Shown here: piece by piece, positions 1 through 7,501 of the stretch
Position numbering within the stretch: the stretch's first letter is position 1
Layout: each line of letters begins with the position of its first letter
From: Christensenella sp. UBA3700
GTDB taxonomy: Bacteria; Bacillota; Clostridia; Christensenellales; UBA3700
NCBI GenBank assembly: GCA_002372775.1
Contig: DFIJ01000123.1
Coordinates: 1 to 13,236, forward strand
Reading direction: 5' to 3'
DNA: 13,236 bases
The notes under the pieces: generated by a model
The model's database searches: none
What the model saw: the letters and a program-made list of their open reading frames with translations, nothing else
What the model was told of the DNA's origin: nothing
Position numbers and translations under genes: made by a program

Positions 1-11
1 ATTATCACCAA

Positions 12-18
12 CCTCCCT
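12..18 (-). promoter_or_regulatory. Shine-Dalgarno of a gene beginning at the left window edge
   Basis: On the minus strand this reads AGGGAGG. It lies 25 bases past the tandem stop codons of the exporter gene, and no terminator hairpin lies between them. The minus-strand sequence ends ...GATAAT at base 1, so a G just outside the window would create an ATG nine bases after the Shine-Dalgarno. I infer that the exporter is followed in the same transcript by another gene starting at the edge. Its identity cannot be seen. Confidence 0.5.
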
Positions 19-43
19 TATGTATTATGAATATGTTTATTTA

Positions 44-2350
44 TTATACGTCTTGTAGAGATTCTTTATGTTCTTTTATCTCTTCCTCAAGCTCCACATC
101 TTCTACAAGTTCTTCTTCCTTATAAAAACTTGTTTTTAAAGACGTTTTCTCAATTAGTTTATCGCAAAGAAGTAGTATTTGAGGTAGCGCAAGAACAATC
201 AAGAATACAGATACTAAACATCCTCTACATAACAAGAAACCAATCTCAGATATAATTGCAATATTAGATAGTGCGCCTACAAGAAGTGGAGCAATAATCA
301 AAATACTTCCAGATGAGAATATTGTTGGCAACGATGTATATAGTGTCCTTTGCAAAGCATCATATTTATCCATTGTTTTTCTATTATCAATATATTGTGA
401 TGTCATCAAAATACCATAGTCTATTGTTGCACCCATTTGAATACACATTACAACAAGGTAAGTTATAAAGAACAACTGATCATTTGCAATAGTATTAATT
501 GAGAAGTTAATCCAAATTGCACCTTGCACAATTAGTACTAATAGAACTGGTATAGAGATAGACTTAAATGCAATAAGAACTAATGCAAGTATTGAGAATA
601 AGCTAATAATATTTATTATCTTAGCGTCATTATTATATGTTTCTCTAATATCATAATAAACAATGCTCTCGCCTACGAAATAGATTTCTTTATCTGAATA
701 ATTAGTTTGCAAATACTCTCTTACTTTATGAGATACTTCAAAGGCTTGTTCTTCAGCAACACCACAATCCATTGTAAATACAATTCTAGAGTATTTATCG
801 TTATCTAGCATATTTAATAACTTAGAGATACTTGTTTGTTCAAATTGACTATATATGATTGAGTCTTTATTTTTCTTTTCTTCTTTTAATAGGTCAATTA
901 ATTGGCCTAATGTAACAACATCGCTATTGAAATGACCTGCATTCCAAAGCACTTTTATCTCCAGGTTATTTAGACCGTATTCATCTCTTAACTGCCCTTT
1001 AGATATTTCCATATCTTTATATTGAGACAAAGATTGAGCGCTAGTTATAATCTTTCTTCCATCGCTTGTCTCAATATTCATAATTCCTTCAATTAATTCC
1101 TCTTGTAAATCATAATCAATCTCACCATCAATATCTGGAATCATAATAATGAATGGAGTATTTTGACCATATGTAGATTGTATATCTGCATCTTCTAGAT
1201 TAATTTGAGAATTATCTCTTGAAGAAGCCTTTAAACTATATGAGTATGTAGATAGATAATTAAATACAGCTCCACAAATTATTGCAATTAGTAATATTAC
1301 TGGAACTACTATTTGTGTCTTTCTCTCAAATTGTAATAAGCCTTTATATTTAAATCTAATTGGCTTATGAACTGTCTTTTGAATTGGTTTATTGAATAGA
1401 ATAATTAGTGATGGCATTAAGAAGAATACTGTTAATAAGCTTATAACAATACTCTTTGCAAGTACCATACCAATATCATAACCAATACTGAATTTCATAA
1501 ATACAAGAGAAATCAAACCAGCCACCGTTGTTAAACTTGAAGATAGAATAGCAACATATGTAGATGACAATGCATTTCTCATTGCAATCTTACTATCTGG
1601 TGTGAGTGTCTTTTCATATTCATATCTATGCAATAATACAATTGAATAATCCATAGAAAGAGCTAATTGTAATACTGCACAAATAGCATTAGTTACGAAA
1701 CAAATTTGTCCCATAAAGTAGTTTGTGCCCATATTTAATAGAATTGCAACACCTAAGATTATTAATACGATTAGTGGCTCAATATAGGCATTAGAAGAGA
1801 TAAGAAGTACTCCTGTTATAACAACTATTGCTAAAGCTAAGATAATTAACATATCTTTTATCATATGTTCTTGGTAGAATACCATGGTAATGGCAGAGCC
1901 ATTCATCTCGTATTCATATCCACTTTCGTTTAATATACCTCTAATGTCATTAATACAATTCTCTACTTTTGGATCAAATGAACTTACATTTAGGAATATA
2001 GATATTAATGCCTTACCATCTTTATACGAACTATCTTTATCAAAAACGGAAGCTGTAACACAATCAAGCTTTAAAATCTCATCTGCTATTTCACTAGCTT
2101 GTTCTTCTGTAACACCTTTAAGCATTACATTGGCATTTCCGTATTCGCCAAATTCTTCTGTCATTTTTGTTAAATCTTGCTTGGATATTGAATCTTTCTC
2201 TAGATATTTTGTTAAGTCATAATTTAATTCTACCTTTGGAATTAATATACAACTTCCAACTAAGAGTAAAACGAAAATACCCAAAAAGACATAACGATTA
2301 TGTACAATAAACTTTGAAATTCTGTCCTTAATTGTCATCTTCTCTTTCAT
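44..2350 (-). CDS. MMPL/RND-superfamily membrane transporter
   Basis: This 768-residue protein has the two-fold RND layout. Each half begins with one membrane helix (about residues 18-37 and 346-366), then a large extracytoplasmic domain (about 40-163 and 368-575), then a five-helix bundle (about 165-318 and 577-728). The fourth helix of each half carries a matching Asp: SMDYSIVLLHRYEYE (Asp234) and ATIDYGILMTSQY (Asp644). These are the usual proton-relay positions of MMPL and RND transporters. The tail (745-766) is acidic and cytoplasmic. ATG 2350-2348 is preceded by AAGGAG with eight bases spacing, which supports the start. The family exports lipids, drugs or other hydrophobic compounds with proton influx, but the substrate cannot be read from the sequence. 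The divergent TetR-family gene probably represses it. No truncation is seen; the frame ends with two tandem TAA codons. Confidence 0.9.
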   Translation of the reverse strand: MKEKMTIKDRISKFIVHNRYVFLGIFVLLLVGSCILIPKVELNYDLTKYLEKDSISKQDLTKMTEEFGEYGNANVMLKGVTEEQASEIADEILKLDCVTASVFDKDSSYKDGKALISIFLNVSSFDPKVENCINDIRGILNESGYEYEMNGSAITMVFYQEHMIKDMLIILALAIVVITGVLLISSNAYIEPLIVLIILGVAILLNMGTNYFMGQICFVTNAICAVLQLALSMDYSIVLLHRYEYEKTLTPDSKIAMRNALSSTYVAILSSSLTTVAGLISLVFMKFSIGYDIGMVLAKSIVISLLTVFFLMPSLIILFNKPIQKTVHKPIRFKYKGLLQFERKTQIVVPVILLIAIICGAVFNYLSTYSYSLKASSRDNSQINLEDADIQSTYGQNTPFIIMIPDIDGEIDYDLQEELIEGIMNIETSDGRKIITSAQSLSQYKDMEISKGQLRDEYGLNNLEIKVLWNAGHFNSDVVTLGQLIDLLKEEKKNKDSIIYSQFEQTSISKLLNMLDNDKYSRIVFTMDCGVAEEQAFEVSHKVREYLQTNYSDKEIYFVGESIVYYDIRETYNNDAKIINIISLFSILALVLIAFKSISIPVLLVLIVQGAIWINFSINTIANDQLFFITYLVVMCIQMGATIDYGILMTSQYIDNRKTMDKYDALQRTLYTSLPTIFSSGSILIIAPLLVGALSNIAIISEIGFLLCRGCLVSVFLIVLALPQILLLCDKLIEKTSLKTSFYKEEELVEDVELEEEIKEHKESLQDV

Positions 2351-2382
2351 GAGTCAATCTCCTTTATCCTATTTCAAACAAA

Positions 2383-2411
2383 ATTATAGCCCCATTAATT
2401 CAACATATAAA
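2383..2411 (-). promoter_or_regulatory. Probable promoter of the MMPL transporter gene
   Basis: On the minus strand a perfect -10 TATAAT (2388-2383) lies 17 bases after TTTATA (2411-2406), a four-of-six match to the -35 consensus. It sits about 33 bases before the start codon of the exporter. It lies back to back with the promoter of the divergent regulator, so one bound repressor could cover both. The -35 match is weak, so the call is moderate. Confidence 0.5.
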
Positions 2412-2415
2412 CTAT

Positions 2416-2443
2416 ATTTGTAGGTCAATTTTGCACATTTGTA
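2416..2443. repeat. Direct repeat ATTTGTA, possible regulator site
   Basis: ATTTGTA occurs at 2416-2422 and again at 2437-2443, with a 21-base period or about two helical turns. ACTATA overlaps the first copy (2411-2416) and follows the second (2443-2448). The pair lies between the two divergent promoters. TetR-family proteins usually bind inverted rather than direct repeats, and I could not find a convincing palindrome here. Operator function is therefore only a suggestion based on position and helical phasing. Confidence 0.25.
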
Positions 2444-2460
2444 CTATAAAATGATATAAT
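2431..2460 (+). promoter_or_regulatory. Promoter of the TetR-family regulator gene
   Basis: TTGCAC (2431-2436) is followed after 18 bases by a perfect TATAAT (2455-2460). Transcription would start near 2467, giving an untranslated leader of only about 11 bases before ATG 2478. This leader contains the ribosome binding site GAGGTG (2468-2473). The promoter position therefore excludes the TTG at 2466 as translation start. Confidence 0.7.
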
Positions 2461-2477
2461 TCTATTTGAGGTGCATT

Positions 2478-3065
2478 ATGGGAACTTATAAAGAACAAAA
2501 TTATGAAACTAAATCAATGATTTCTGCTTCACTAAAAAAGCTTATGAAAACAAAGCCATTTAATAAGATTACAGTTAAACAGATAATCGATGACTGTGGA
2601 ATTGTTAGAAATACATTCTATTACCACTTTGAAGACACTACGGATTTACTTCGTTGGACTTTAAGAGAAGACGCCCTAAAAAAGATTCCATCAATAGAAA
2701 CTAATAAAGACTTAGGCTTAGTAATAGATGGATTTTGCAGTTTTGTACTAGATAATAGATCACTAATGTTATCTATTGCTGATTCCCTAAGTTATTATGA
2801 TTTAAAAAGAGTTTTTTATAAAGACTTATTTGCCATTATTCAACAAAATATAAATGACGCGATTAATGCCCATTCACTAACAATAAGCAACGATTTTAGA
2901 CAGTTCTTTGAAGACATTTGTTGCTCCGCTTTAGCCCCAATCTTTTTTGATTTATTACAAGCACCAAATGACACTATAGTAAATAAGCGAATCAGTTATG
3001 CTAAAGCTCTTCTTTTGGAATCTATAAGATCAACTTTAATATATGCATCTAATGCAAAACTATAG
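2478..3065 (+). CDS. TetR/AcrR-family transcriptional regulator
   Basis: This 195-residue protein has the length and layout of TetR-family repressors. The N-terminal DNA-binding part (about residues 10-60) includes a helix-turn-helix, with PFNKITVKQIIDDCGI followed by VRNTFYYHF; the N-T-F-Y-Y-H-F recognition-helix signature is characteristic. The rest is a mostly helical ligand and dimer domain with no recognisable ligand motif. ATG 2478 was chosen because GAGGTG lies just upstream; the frame stays open to TTG 2466, but that codon overlaps the ribosome binding site and the expected transcript start. The gene is divergent from the MMPL exporter, the usual arrangement for a local repressor whose inducer is an exported compound. 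It probably also represses itself. It ends 16 bases before a hairpin shared with the convergent sulfur operon. Confidence 0.9.
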   Translation: MGTYKEQNYETKSMISASLKKLMKTKPFNKITVKQIIDDCGIVRNTFYYHFEDTTDLLRWTLREDALKKIPSIETNKDLGLVIDGFCSFVLDNRSLMLSIADSLSYYDLKRVFYKDLFAIIQQNINDAINAHSLTISNDFRQFFEDICCSALAPIFFDLLQAPNDTIVNKRISYAKALLLESIRSTLIYASNAKL

Positions 3066-3080
3066 TCACAAATGAATAAT

Positions 3081-3096
3081 GGCTGCAAATGCAGCC
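3081..3096. terminator. Hairpin between convergent genes, probable bidirectional terminator
   Basis: GGCTGC (3081-3086), loop AAAT, and GCAGCC (3091-3096) form a perfect six-pair GC-rich stem, extended by one T-A pair. It is centred between the stop of the TetR-family gene (3065) and the stop of the convergent beta-lyase gene (3106). Neither side has a clean T run; the minus-strand continuation ATTATTCATTT is the more U-rich. It is the only candidate end for the five-gene sulfur operon. Confidence 0.55.
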
Positions 3097-3105
3097 ACTA
3101 ACTAT

Positions 3106-4272
3106 TTATAAAACTTTCCTTATATTCTCAAGCGCTTTATATAGCGTCTGTTTTGGACAAGCAATATTTATTCTTATAAAACCACTTCCACCTTCACCAA
3201 ATACGTAACCATCATCTACCCATACTTTTGCTTTATTGTTTATAAAATCATGCAATTCTCTATTAGATAGATTTAATTTTCTACAATCAAGCCATAATAG
3301 ATATGTTCCTTCTGGTTCAATTAAAAATATATCTTTTAGATTGTTATTAATATAATCTCTAACAAAATCTAAATTACTCTTAAGATATTGTTTTAATTCT
3401 TTTAACCATAAAGCACCGCTCTCATATGCAGCTTGGCAAGCGATTATACCCATAACGTTAGATTGGCTATATCCAATCTTTGCCATCTCAAGCTTATATT
3501 TTCTTCTAACATCATCATTTGGAATATATATATTAGATATATGTAATCCAGCAAGATTAAATGTTTTTGTTGGTGCTGTACAAACAATACAATTATTCTC
3601 AAATTCTTTTTTAACAGTTGCGAATACTATATGTTTATGACCTTCATACGTAAAGTCTGCATGAATCTCATCAGATATTACAAATACATTGTGTTTTAGG
3701 CAGATATCTCCAATTCTTTCAAGTTCTTCCCTTGTCCAAACTCTGCCAACAGGATTGTGAGGATTACAGAGAATGAATAATTTAACATCATTCTCCACAA
3801 TCTTCTTTTCAAAATCATTAAAGTCAACCTCATAATGATTATTTATATTCTTTAATTCACTAACAACTAATTTTCTATTATTTACTTTTATTGTTTCCTC
3901 AAAAGGATAATATACTGGTTGGCAAATCAAAACTGCATCATTCTCTTTTGTTAAAGCTCTTATAGTTGCGGCTATTGCTAGTACTACACCACAAGCAAGC
4001 ACAACCTTAGATGTATCTATATCCCAGTTATGATTTACCTTGAACCAATTATTTAAGGCATTAAAATATCTTTCCTTTGGTTCTGAATATCCAAACACGC
4101 CATAGTTTGCTTTTTCAATAAGAGCATTCTTAACTTCATCAAGAGTAGCAAAGTCCATATCTGCAACCCATAGAGGAATTGCATCTTCAGGTCTTTTACG
4201 CTCTATAGCGAAATCGTATTTCAAACTATTTGTATTCTTTCTATTTATTAATTTATCAAAATCGTATTTCAT
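3106..4272 (-). CDS. PatB/MalY-type cystathionine beta-lyase (C-S lyase)
   Basis: This 388-residue fold-type I PLP enzyme has the length of PatB and MalY. Hallmarks are IPLWVADMDF near residues 32-41, CNPHNPVGRVW (169-179), SDEIHADF (200-207) with the cofactor-contacting Asp201, TAPTKTFNLAGL (232-243) with the PLP-binding Lys236, and FIRINIACP (365-373) with a carboxylate-binding Arg367. The SDEIHxDF signature separates this group from ordinary aspartate aminotransferases. Family members cleave cystathionine to homocysteine, pyruvate and ammonia, and many also act on cysteine or cystine. Its ATG overlaps the TGA of the preceding enzyme gene (ATGA, 4272-4269), so the two are translationally coupled. 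With that partner it would complete transsulfuration from cysteine to homocysteine in the cytoplasm. It is the last gene of the operon. Cysteine desulfhydrase activity is an alternative that sequence cannot exclude. Confidence 0.88.
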   Translation of the reverse strand: MKYDFDKLINRKNTNSLKYDFAIERKRPEDAIPLWVADMDFATLDEVKNALIEKANYGVFGYSEPKERYFNALNNWFKVNHNWDIDTSKVVLACGVVLAIAATIRALTKENDAVLICQPVYYPFEETIKVNNRKLVVSELKNINNHYEVDFNDFEKKIVENDVKLFILCNPHNPVGRVWTREELERIGDICLKHNVFVISDEIHADFTYEGHKHIVFATVKKEFENNCIVCTAPTKTFNLAGLHISNIYIPNDDVRRKYKLEMAKIGYSQSNVMGIIACQAAYESGALWLKELKQYLKSNLDFVRDYINNNLKDIFLIEPEGTYLLWLDCRKLNLSNRELHDFINNKAKVWVDDGYVFGEGGSGFIRINIACPKQTLYKALENIRKVL

Positions 4273-5402
4273 ACTTTAAACGCCTGCCTTAAATCTTCTA
4301 TTAAATCTTCGACATTTTCTATACCTACAGATATACGTAAGAATCTATCATTTATGCCTTTAGCATTTAAGATATTCTCTGGTACATCTGCATGTGTTTG
4401 TTTCTTAGGAAATGTTATTAAACTCTCTACTCCACCTAAGCTTTCAGCATATTGGAATACTTTTACACTCTGCAATATTTGCGATACATATCGACTTTCT
4501 TTTAATTCAAAGGAAATCATGCCACCAAAACCTGAAGATTGTTTTAGCATTGTTGAATAGCCTAAACTATCTTCAAAACCAGCATAATATACTTTGTTTA
4601 CTATAGGGTTTTCTCTAAGCCAATTTGCTACAACTTTAGCGTTGCTGTTAACTCTATCCATTCTAAGTGGCAGCGTCTTAATACCTCTTTCAATTAGGAA
4701 AGAATCAAATGGGGATAAACACGCGCCAACCGTTTTATATAGATATGCAAGTCTATCATTAAGTTCACTATTCTTAACAATGGCAAACCCAGCAAGTGCA
4801 TCATTATGACCACCTAGGAATTTAGTTCCACTATGAACAACAACATCTGCACCAAGATCTAATGGTCTTTGGAAGTATGGTGTTAAGAATGTATTATCCA
4901 CAAAGAATAATAGATTATTAGCTTTAGCTATATTGGCTATTTCTTTAATGTCTGAAACATGCATTAATGGATTAGAAGGTGTTTCAATATAGATAGCTTT
5001 AGTATCTTTTCTAATCTTGCTTTTTACAAGCTCTAGATTTGATGTGTCTATAAAGTCAAATTCATATCCATAAGATAATGCATCATTAGAAAACAATCTT
5101 ATGCTGCCGCCATACAAATCGTCTGAAGCAATAATGTGAGCTGGTGGCTTAATTAATTTGATTGCTGTAGTAATTGCAGCCATTCCGCTTGAGAATGCAA
5201 ATGCACTGTAACCATTCTCAAGCTTGGCTACTAGCGATTCTAGGTGGCAACGTGTAGGATTTGCCAATCTAGAATAGCTGTATTTCGATGTATCTTCCAC
5301 TCCTTCGTGTACGAATGTGGATGTCTGGTATATTGGAGTTGTCAAACATCCATATTCATTTTTAAAATCACTTGAGTGTAAACAGAGAGTCTCTATTTTC
5401 AT
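4269..5402 (-). CDS. Cys/Met-metabolism PLP enzyme, cystathionine gamma-synthase or gamma-lyase
   Basis: This 377-residue protein is a full-length member of the MetB/MetC/MccB family. Visible signatures are YSYSRLANPTR (41-51), FSSGMAAI (70-77), ASDDLYGG (92-99) with the ring-stacking Tyr97, VDNTFLTP (168-175) with Asp169, and VVHSGTKFLGGHND (188-201) with the PLP-binding Lys194. The family includes gamma-synthase, gamma-lyase and O-acetylhomoserine sulfhydrylase, which motifs alone do not separate. I favour gamma-synthase because the next gene encodes a beta-lyase and the leader peptide is rich in Met, the end product of that route; gamma-lyase would run the opposite way. ATG 5402-5400 has AGGTGA just upstream. 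The gene begins 10 bases after the lipoprotein gene and overlaps the next by four bases, so it is inside the operon. Confidence 0.88.
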   Translation of the reverse strand: MKIETLCLHSSDFKNEYGCLTTPIYQTSTFVHEGVEDTSKYSYSRLANPTRCHLESLVAKLENGYSAFAFSSGMAAITTAIKLIKPPAHIIASDDLYGGSIRLFSNDALSYGYEFDFIDTSNLELVKSKIRKDTKAIYIETPSNPLMHVSDIKEIANIAKANNLLFFVDNTFLTPYFQRPLDLGADVVVHSGTKFLGGHNDALAGFAIVKNSELNDRLAYLYKTVGACLSPFDSFLIERGIKTLPLRMDRVNSNAKVVANWLRENPIVNKVYYAGFEDSLGYSTMLKQSSGFGGMISFELKESRYVSQILQSVKVFQYAESLGGVESLITFPKKQTHADVPENILNAKGINDRFLRISVGIENVEDLIEDLRQAFKV

Positions 5403-5412
5403 ATTTCACCTA

Positions 5413-6939
5413 TTATTTAATAGAATTAAATACGTTAGCTGTTTCTGTCTTGTATGTTTGGAATTCTGCTTCTGTAGAAGATCCGTAGAATAACATTAAC
5501 TCTAAGCTCTTGATAATAGGTGCTGCATTTTCGCCATCTTTATGTGCCTTATTGTATGAGAATAAGAATGGTACTTGTAATCTATTTACAGAAATAGTTT
5601 CTTCACCTGCTGTGTAAGAGATCTTAACCGCTGGATTTTGTAGATCATTTAAAGTAACAATATTTGTTAAATAGTTAGAAATAATGTTTGCATATAATGG
5701 TGTTAATGTAGAGTTGTTTACACGGATATGAGCATCAGCATATTTGTTTGTGCTTGTAGCTGTTGTCCAGTACTTTCTTGCATAACCACCATCAAGCTTA
5801 GTATCAAATGTATATACTGTTACATTATTTTCAATAGCATAGTCATTTACGATATCAATGATAGCTTGAGTATTTCCGCACCATGAACCAGCGAATAAGA
5901 TAATATAGTCACCTTCTTGTTGTAATAACCAGTTGAATTGTCTATAGTTTAGTACTTCGTACTTGATTTCCTTATCTGATGCAAAGATTTCTCTACCTGA
6001 CTTTTCATTGTAAGCTTGGCGGATATAATCAGCATCTGAGTATGTAGATAATTGAACATTGTTGTTCTTGATATAATCAAATACTCTTTGTAAACGAGCC
6101 TTATAAGCATCTGTTATATAAGTCTTTTGAACATCAAATGTACCATCATCCTTTCTTGTGTATGTAGAAGAATAAACACCTTGATCATCTCTATCAACCA
6201 TCTCTTCAAAACCTGTTACGATTGGGTACTTCTTTCCGCTTTCAGCTGTAGCTGAAACAACTCCCTTTGTTTCAAAGTCATAAGCGCTTCTTGTTGTGTT
6301 GTCTTTGTTGTACAAGAATAAGAATGGTACTTGCAACTTGGCAACATTAACTACTTGAGAATCAGCGTTTGTATAGTTAACAGAACTTGCGCTACCTTCT
6401 TTGTATTCAACCCAGTCATTTAAGTTTGTTAGGTATCTTGAAATTAATTCACCATATAAGTGGTTGTATTCTTGTCCTGCATTCTTTGTTGTGCCTTCTG
6501 CTGGATTAGATACTCTAACATGTGTAGAAGAGTTTTCACCATCTAGGAAGAAGTCAAAGTTGTAGATCTTTGTAATGCCATACTTGTGTGCAAATTCATT
6601 AATATATGTTGCAGCAGCACGAGTATTATGGCACCAGCTTCCGCCTAGTAAGATTAGATAGTTACCTTCTTGTTGTAATAGGTATACTAATTCTTCATAA
6701 GTAACTGCATCGAATACGATGTCCTTGTTTGCGAATGTATCAACACCATTTTGTCTTGATGTATCCGCATTTGATTTTGAATTGTAGTCGTTATAGAAGT
6801 ATTCTTGTTCTGCTGTTGCTACGAAATTAACTGTTTCTTCACTATTTTCTTTATCGCAACCAACAAAAGTTAGAACATTTACAGCAACTATAGCTACTAC
6901 AACTAATAGAATAAGTGTTGTGATTTTTGTTGTTTTCAT
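5413..6939 (-). CDS. Lipoprotein with two thioredoxin-like domains, each with one active-site Cys
   Basis: This 508-residue protein has a signal peptide ending in a lipobox (LTFVGC), so Cys28 would be lipidated and the protein held outside the membrane. Two related domains follow, at about residues 70-250 and 316-500. Each shows LLQQEG(N/D)YxI, then GSWCxNT (SWCHNT with Cys103; SWCGNT with Cys354), an FDxxLDG stretch, a YLTN helix, and KLQVPFLFLYNK or RLQVPFLFSYNK with Pro205 and Pro456 in the place of the thioredoxin cis-proline. The first Cys of the usual WCxxC is kept, but the second is Thr in both copies. No other Cys occurs after the lipid anchor. This suggests thiol capture or mixed-disulfide chemistry rather than ordinary dithiol reduction. 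It lies between the transporter genes and the transsulfuration enzymes, which suggests handling of cystine or another thiol compound. The exact function is unknown. AAGGAG precedes ATG 6939. Confidence 0.8.
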   Translation of the reverse strand: MKTTKITTLILLVVVAIVAVNVLTFVGCDKENSEETVNFVATAEQEYFYNDYNSKSNADTSRQNGVDTFANKDIVFDAVTYEELVYLLQQEGNYLILLGGSWCHNTRAAATYINEFAHKYGITKIYNFDFFLDGENSSTHVRVSNPAEGTTKNAGQEYNHLYGELISRYLTNLNDWVEYKEGSASSVNYTNADSQVVNVAKLQVPFLFLYNKDNTTRSAYDFETKGVVSATAESGKKYPIVTGFEEMVDRDDQGVYSSTYTRKDDGTFDVQKTYITDAYKARLQRVFDYIKNNNVQLSTYSDADYIRQAYNEKSGREIFASDKEIKYEVLNYRQFNWLLQQEGDYIILFAGSWCGNTQAIIDIVNDYAIENNVTVYTFDTKLDGGYARKYWTTATSTNKYADAHIRVNNSTLTPLYANIISNYLTNIVTLNDLQNPAVKISYTAGEETISVNRLQVPFLFSYNKAHKDGENAAPIIKSLELMLFYGSSTEAEFQTYKTETANVFNSIK

Positions 6940-6976
6940 TTTATATATCTCCTTATAAATTTTTTGTTTTCTTTAA

Positions 6977-7501
6977 TTAGCATATTTCTATCTCTTGCGA
7001 ACCCTCTTGTGAATTACCACTAGAGCTTGCATTTGATTGTGATGTATATTTTGCTTCAAGTGACGTTAATGTTGAGTAGTTAGATATCTTTGAGAAATCA
7101 CCATTAGCAAAGTATGAATCTAATGTCTTTCTTATCTCGCTAAGTTCTTTTTGAACATCGCTTTCTTGTGCTCCATTAATGTGTTTTGTATTTACATCTC
7201 TAATAGCTGCTTCAACATATTTAGCTTTTGCTTTTGTTAATTCTTCTACACCCACCTTTTCTTCAACAGAAGCGAATGTTATAGAAGCGCCTAATCCTTT
7301 TTCAAAAGTTTCATATTTTGCTTGAGCATCATCTATTTGAGATTTACTTTTTTCGTTATATGCAACAACACCAATATTGTTTATTGCATCTTTAGTTTGT
7401 ACAAAAGAAACTGATGTAGAAATGATTACAAGTACTAGTGCTATAAATACAACTACAGATACAGATATGAAATATATAGATAATTTAGATAGCTTTTTCA
7501 T
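6977..7501 (-). CDS. Small membrane-anchored helical protein with a terminal Cys
   Basis: I do not recognise a defined family for this 174-residue protein. Residues 1-7 are Lys-rich and are followed by one hydrophobic segment (about 8-33), so it is probably a signal anchor with the rest outside. Residues about 38-155 look like short surface helical modules: AINNIG, then NEKSKSQIDDAQAKYETF, and later ISNYSTLTSLEAKY, resembling the NY-x-x-L-x-x-x-E-A-x-Y pattern common in Bacillota cell-surface repeats. A Ser/Gly/Gln-rich tail follows and ends EIEIC. That final Cys is the only Cys in the protein. ATG 7501 was chosen because GGAG (7514-7511) is nine bases upstream; TTG 7507 would be only three bases away. 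The gene overlaps the transporter stop by 17 bases, so the two are tightly coupled and it may be a transporter partner. Function unknown. Confidence 0.8.
   Translation of the reverse strand: MKKLSKLSIYFISVSVVVFIALVLVIISTSVSFVQTKDAINNIGVVAYNEKSKSQIDDAQAKYETFEKGLGASITFASVEEKVGVEELTKAKAKYVEAAIRDVNTKHINGAQESDVQKELSEIRKTLDSYFANGDFSKISNYSTLTSLEAKYTSQSNASSSGNSQEGSQEIEIC

Noticed and set aside
1884..2222. Plus-strand open frame inside the MMPL gene
   Set aside because: It lies wholly antisense to a well-supported transporter gene, with no ribosome binding site and a low-complexity hydrophobic and Ser-rich product typical of a shadow frame.
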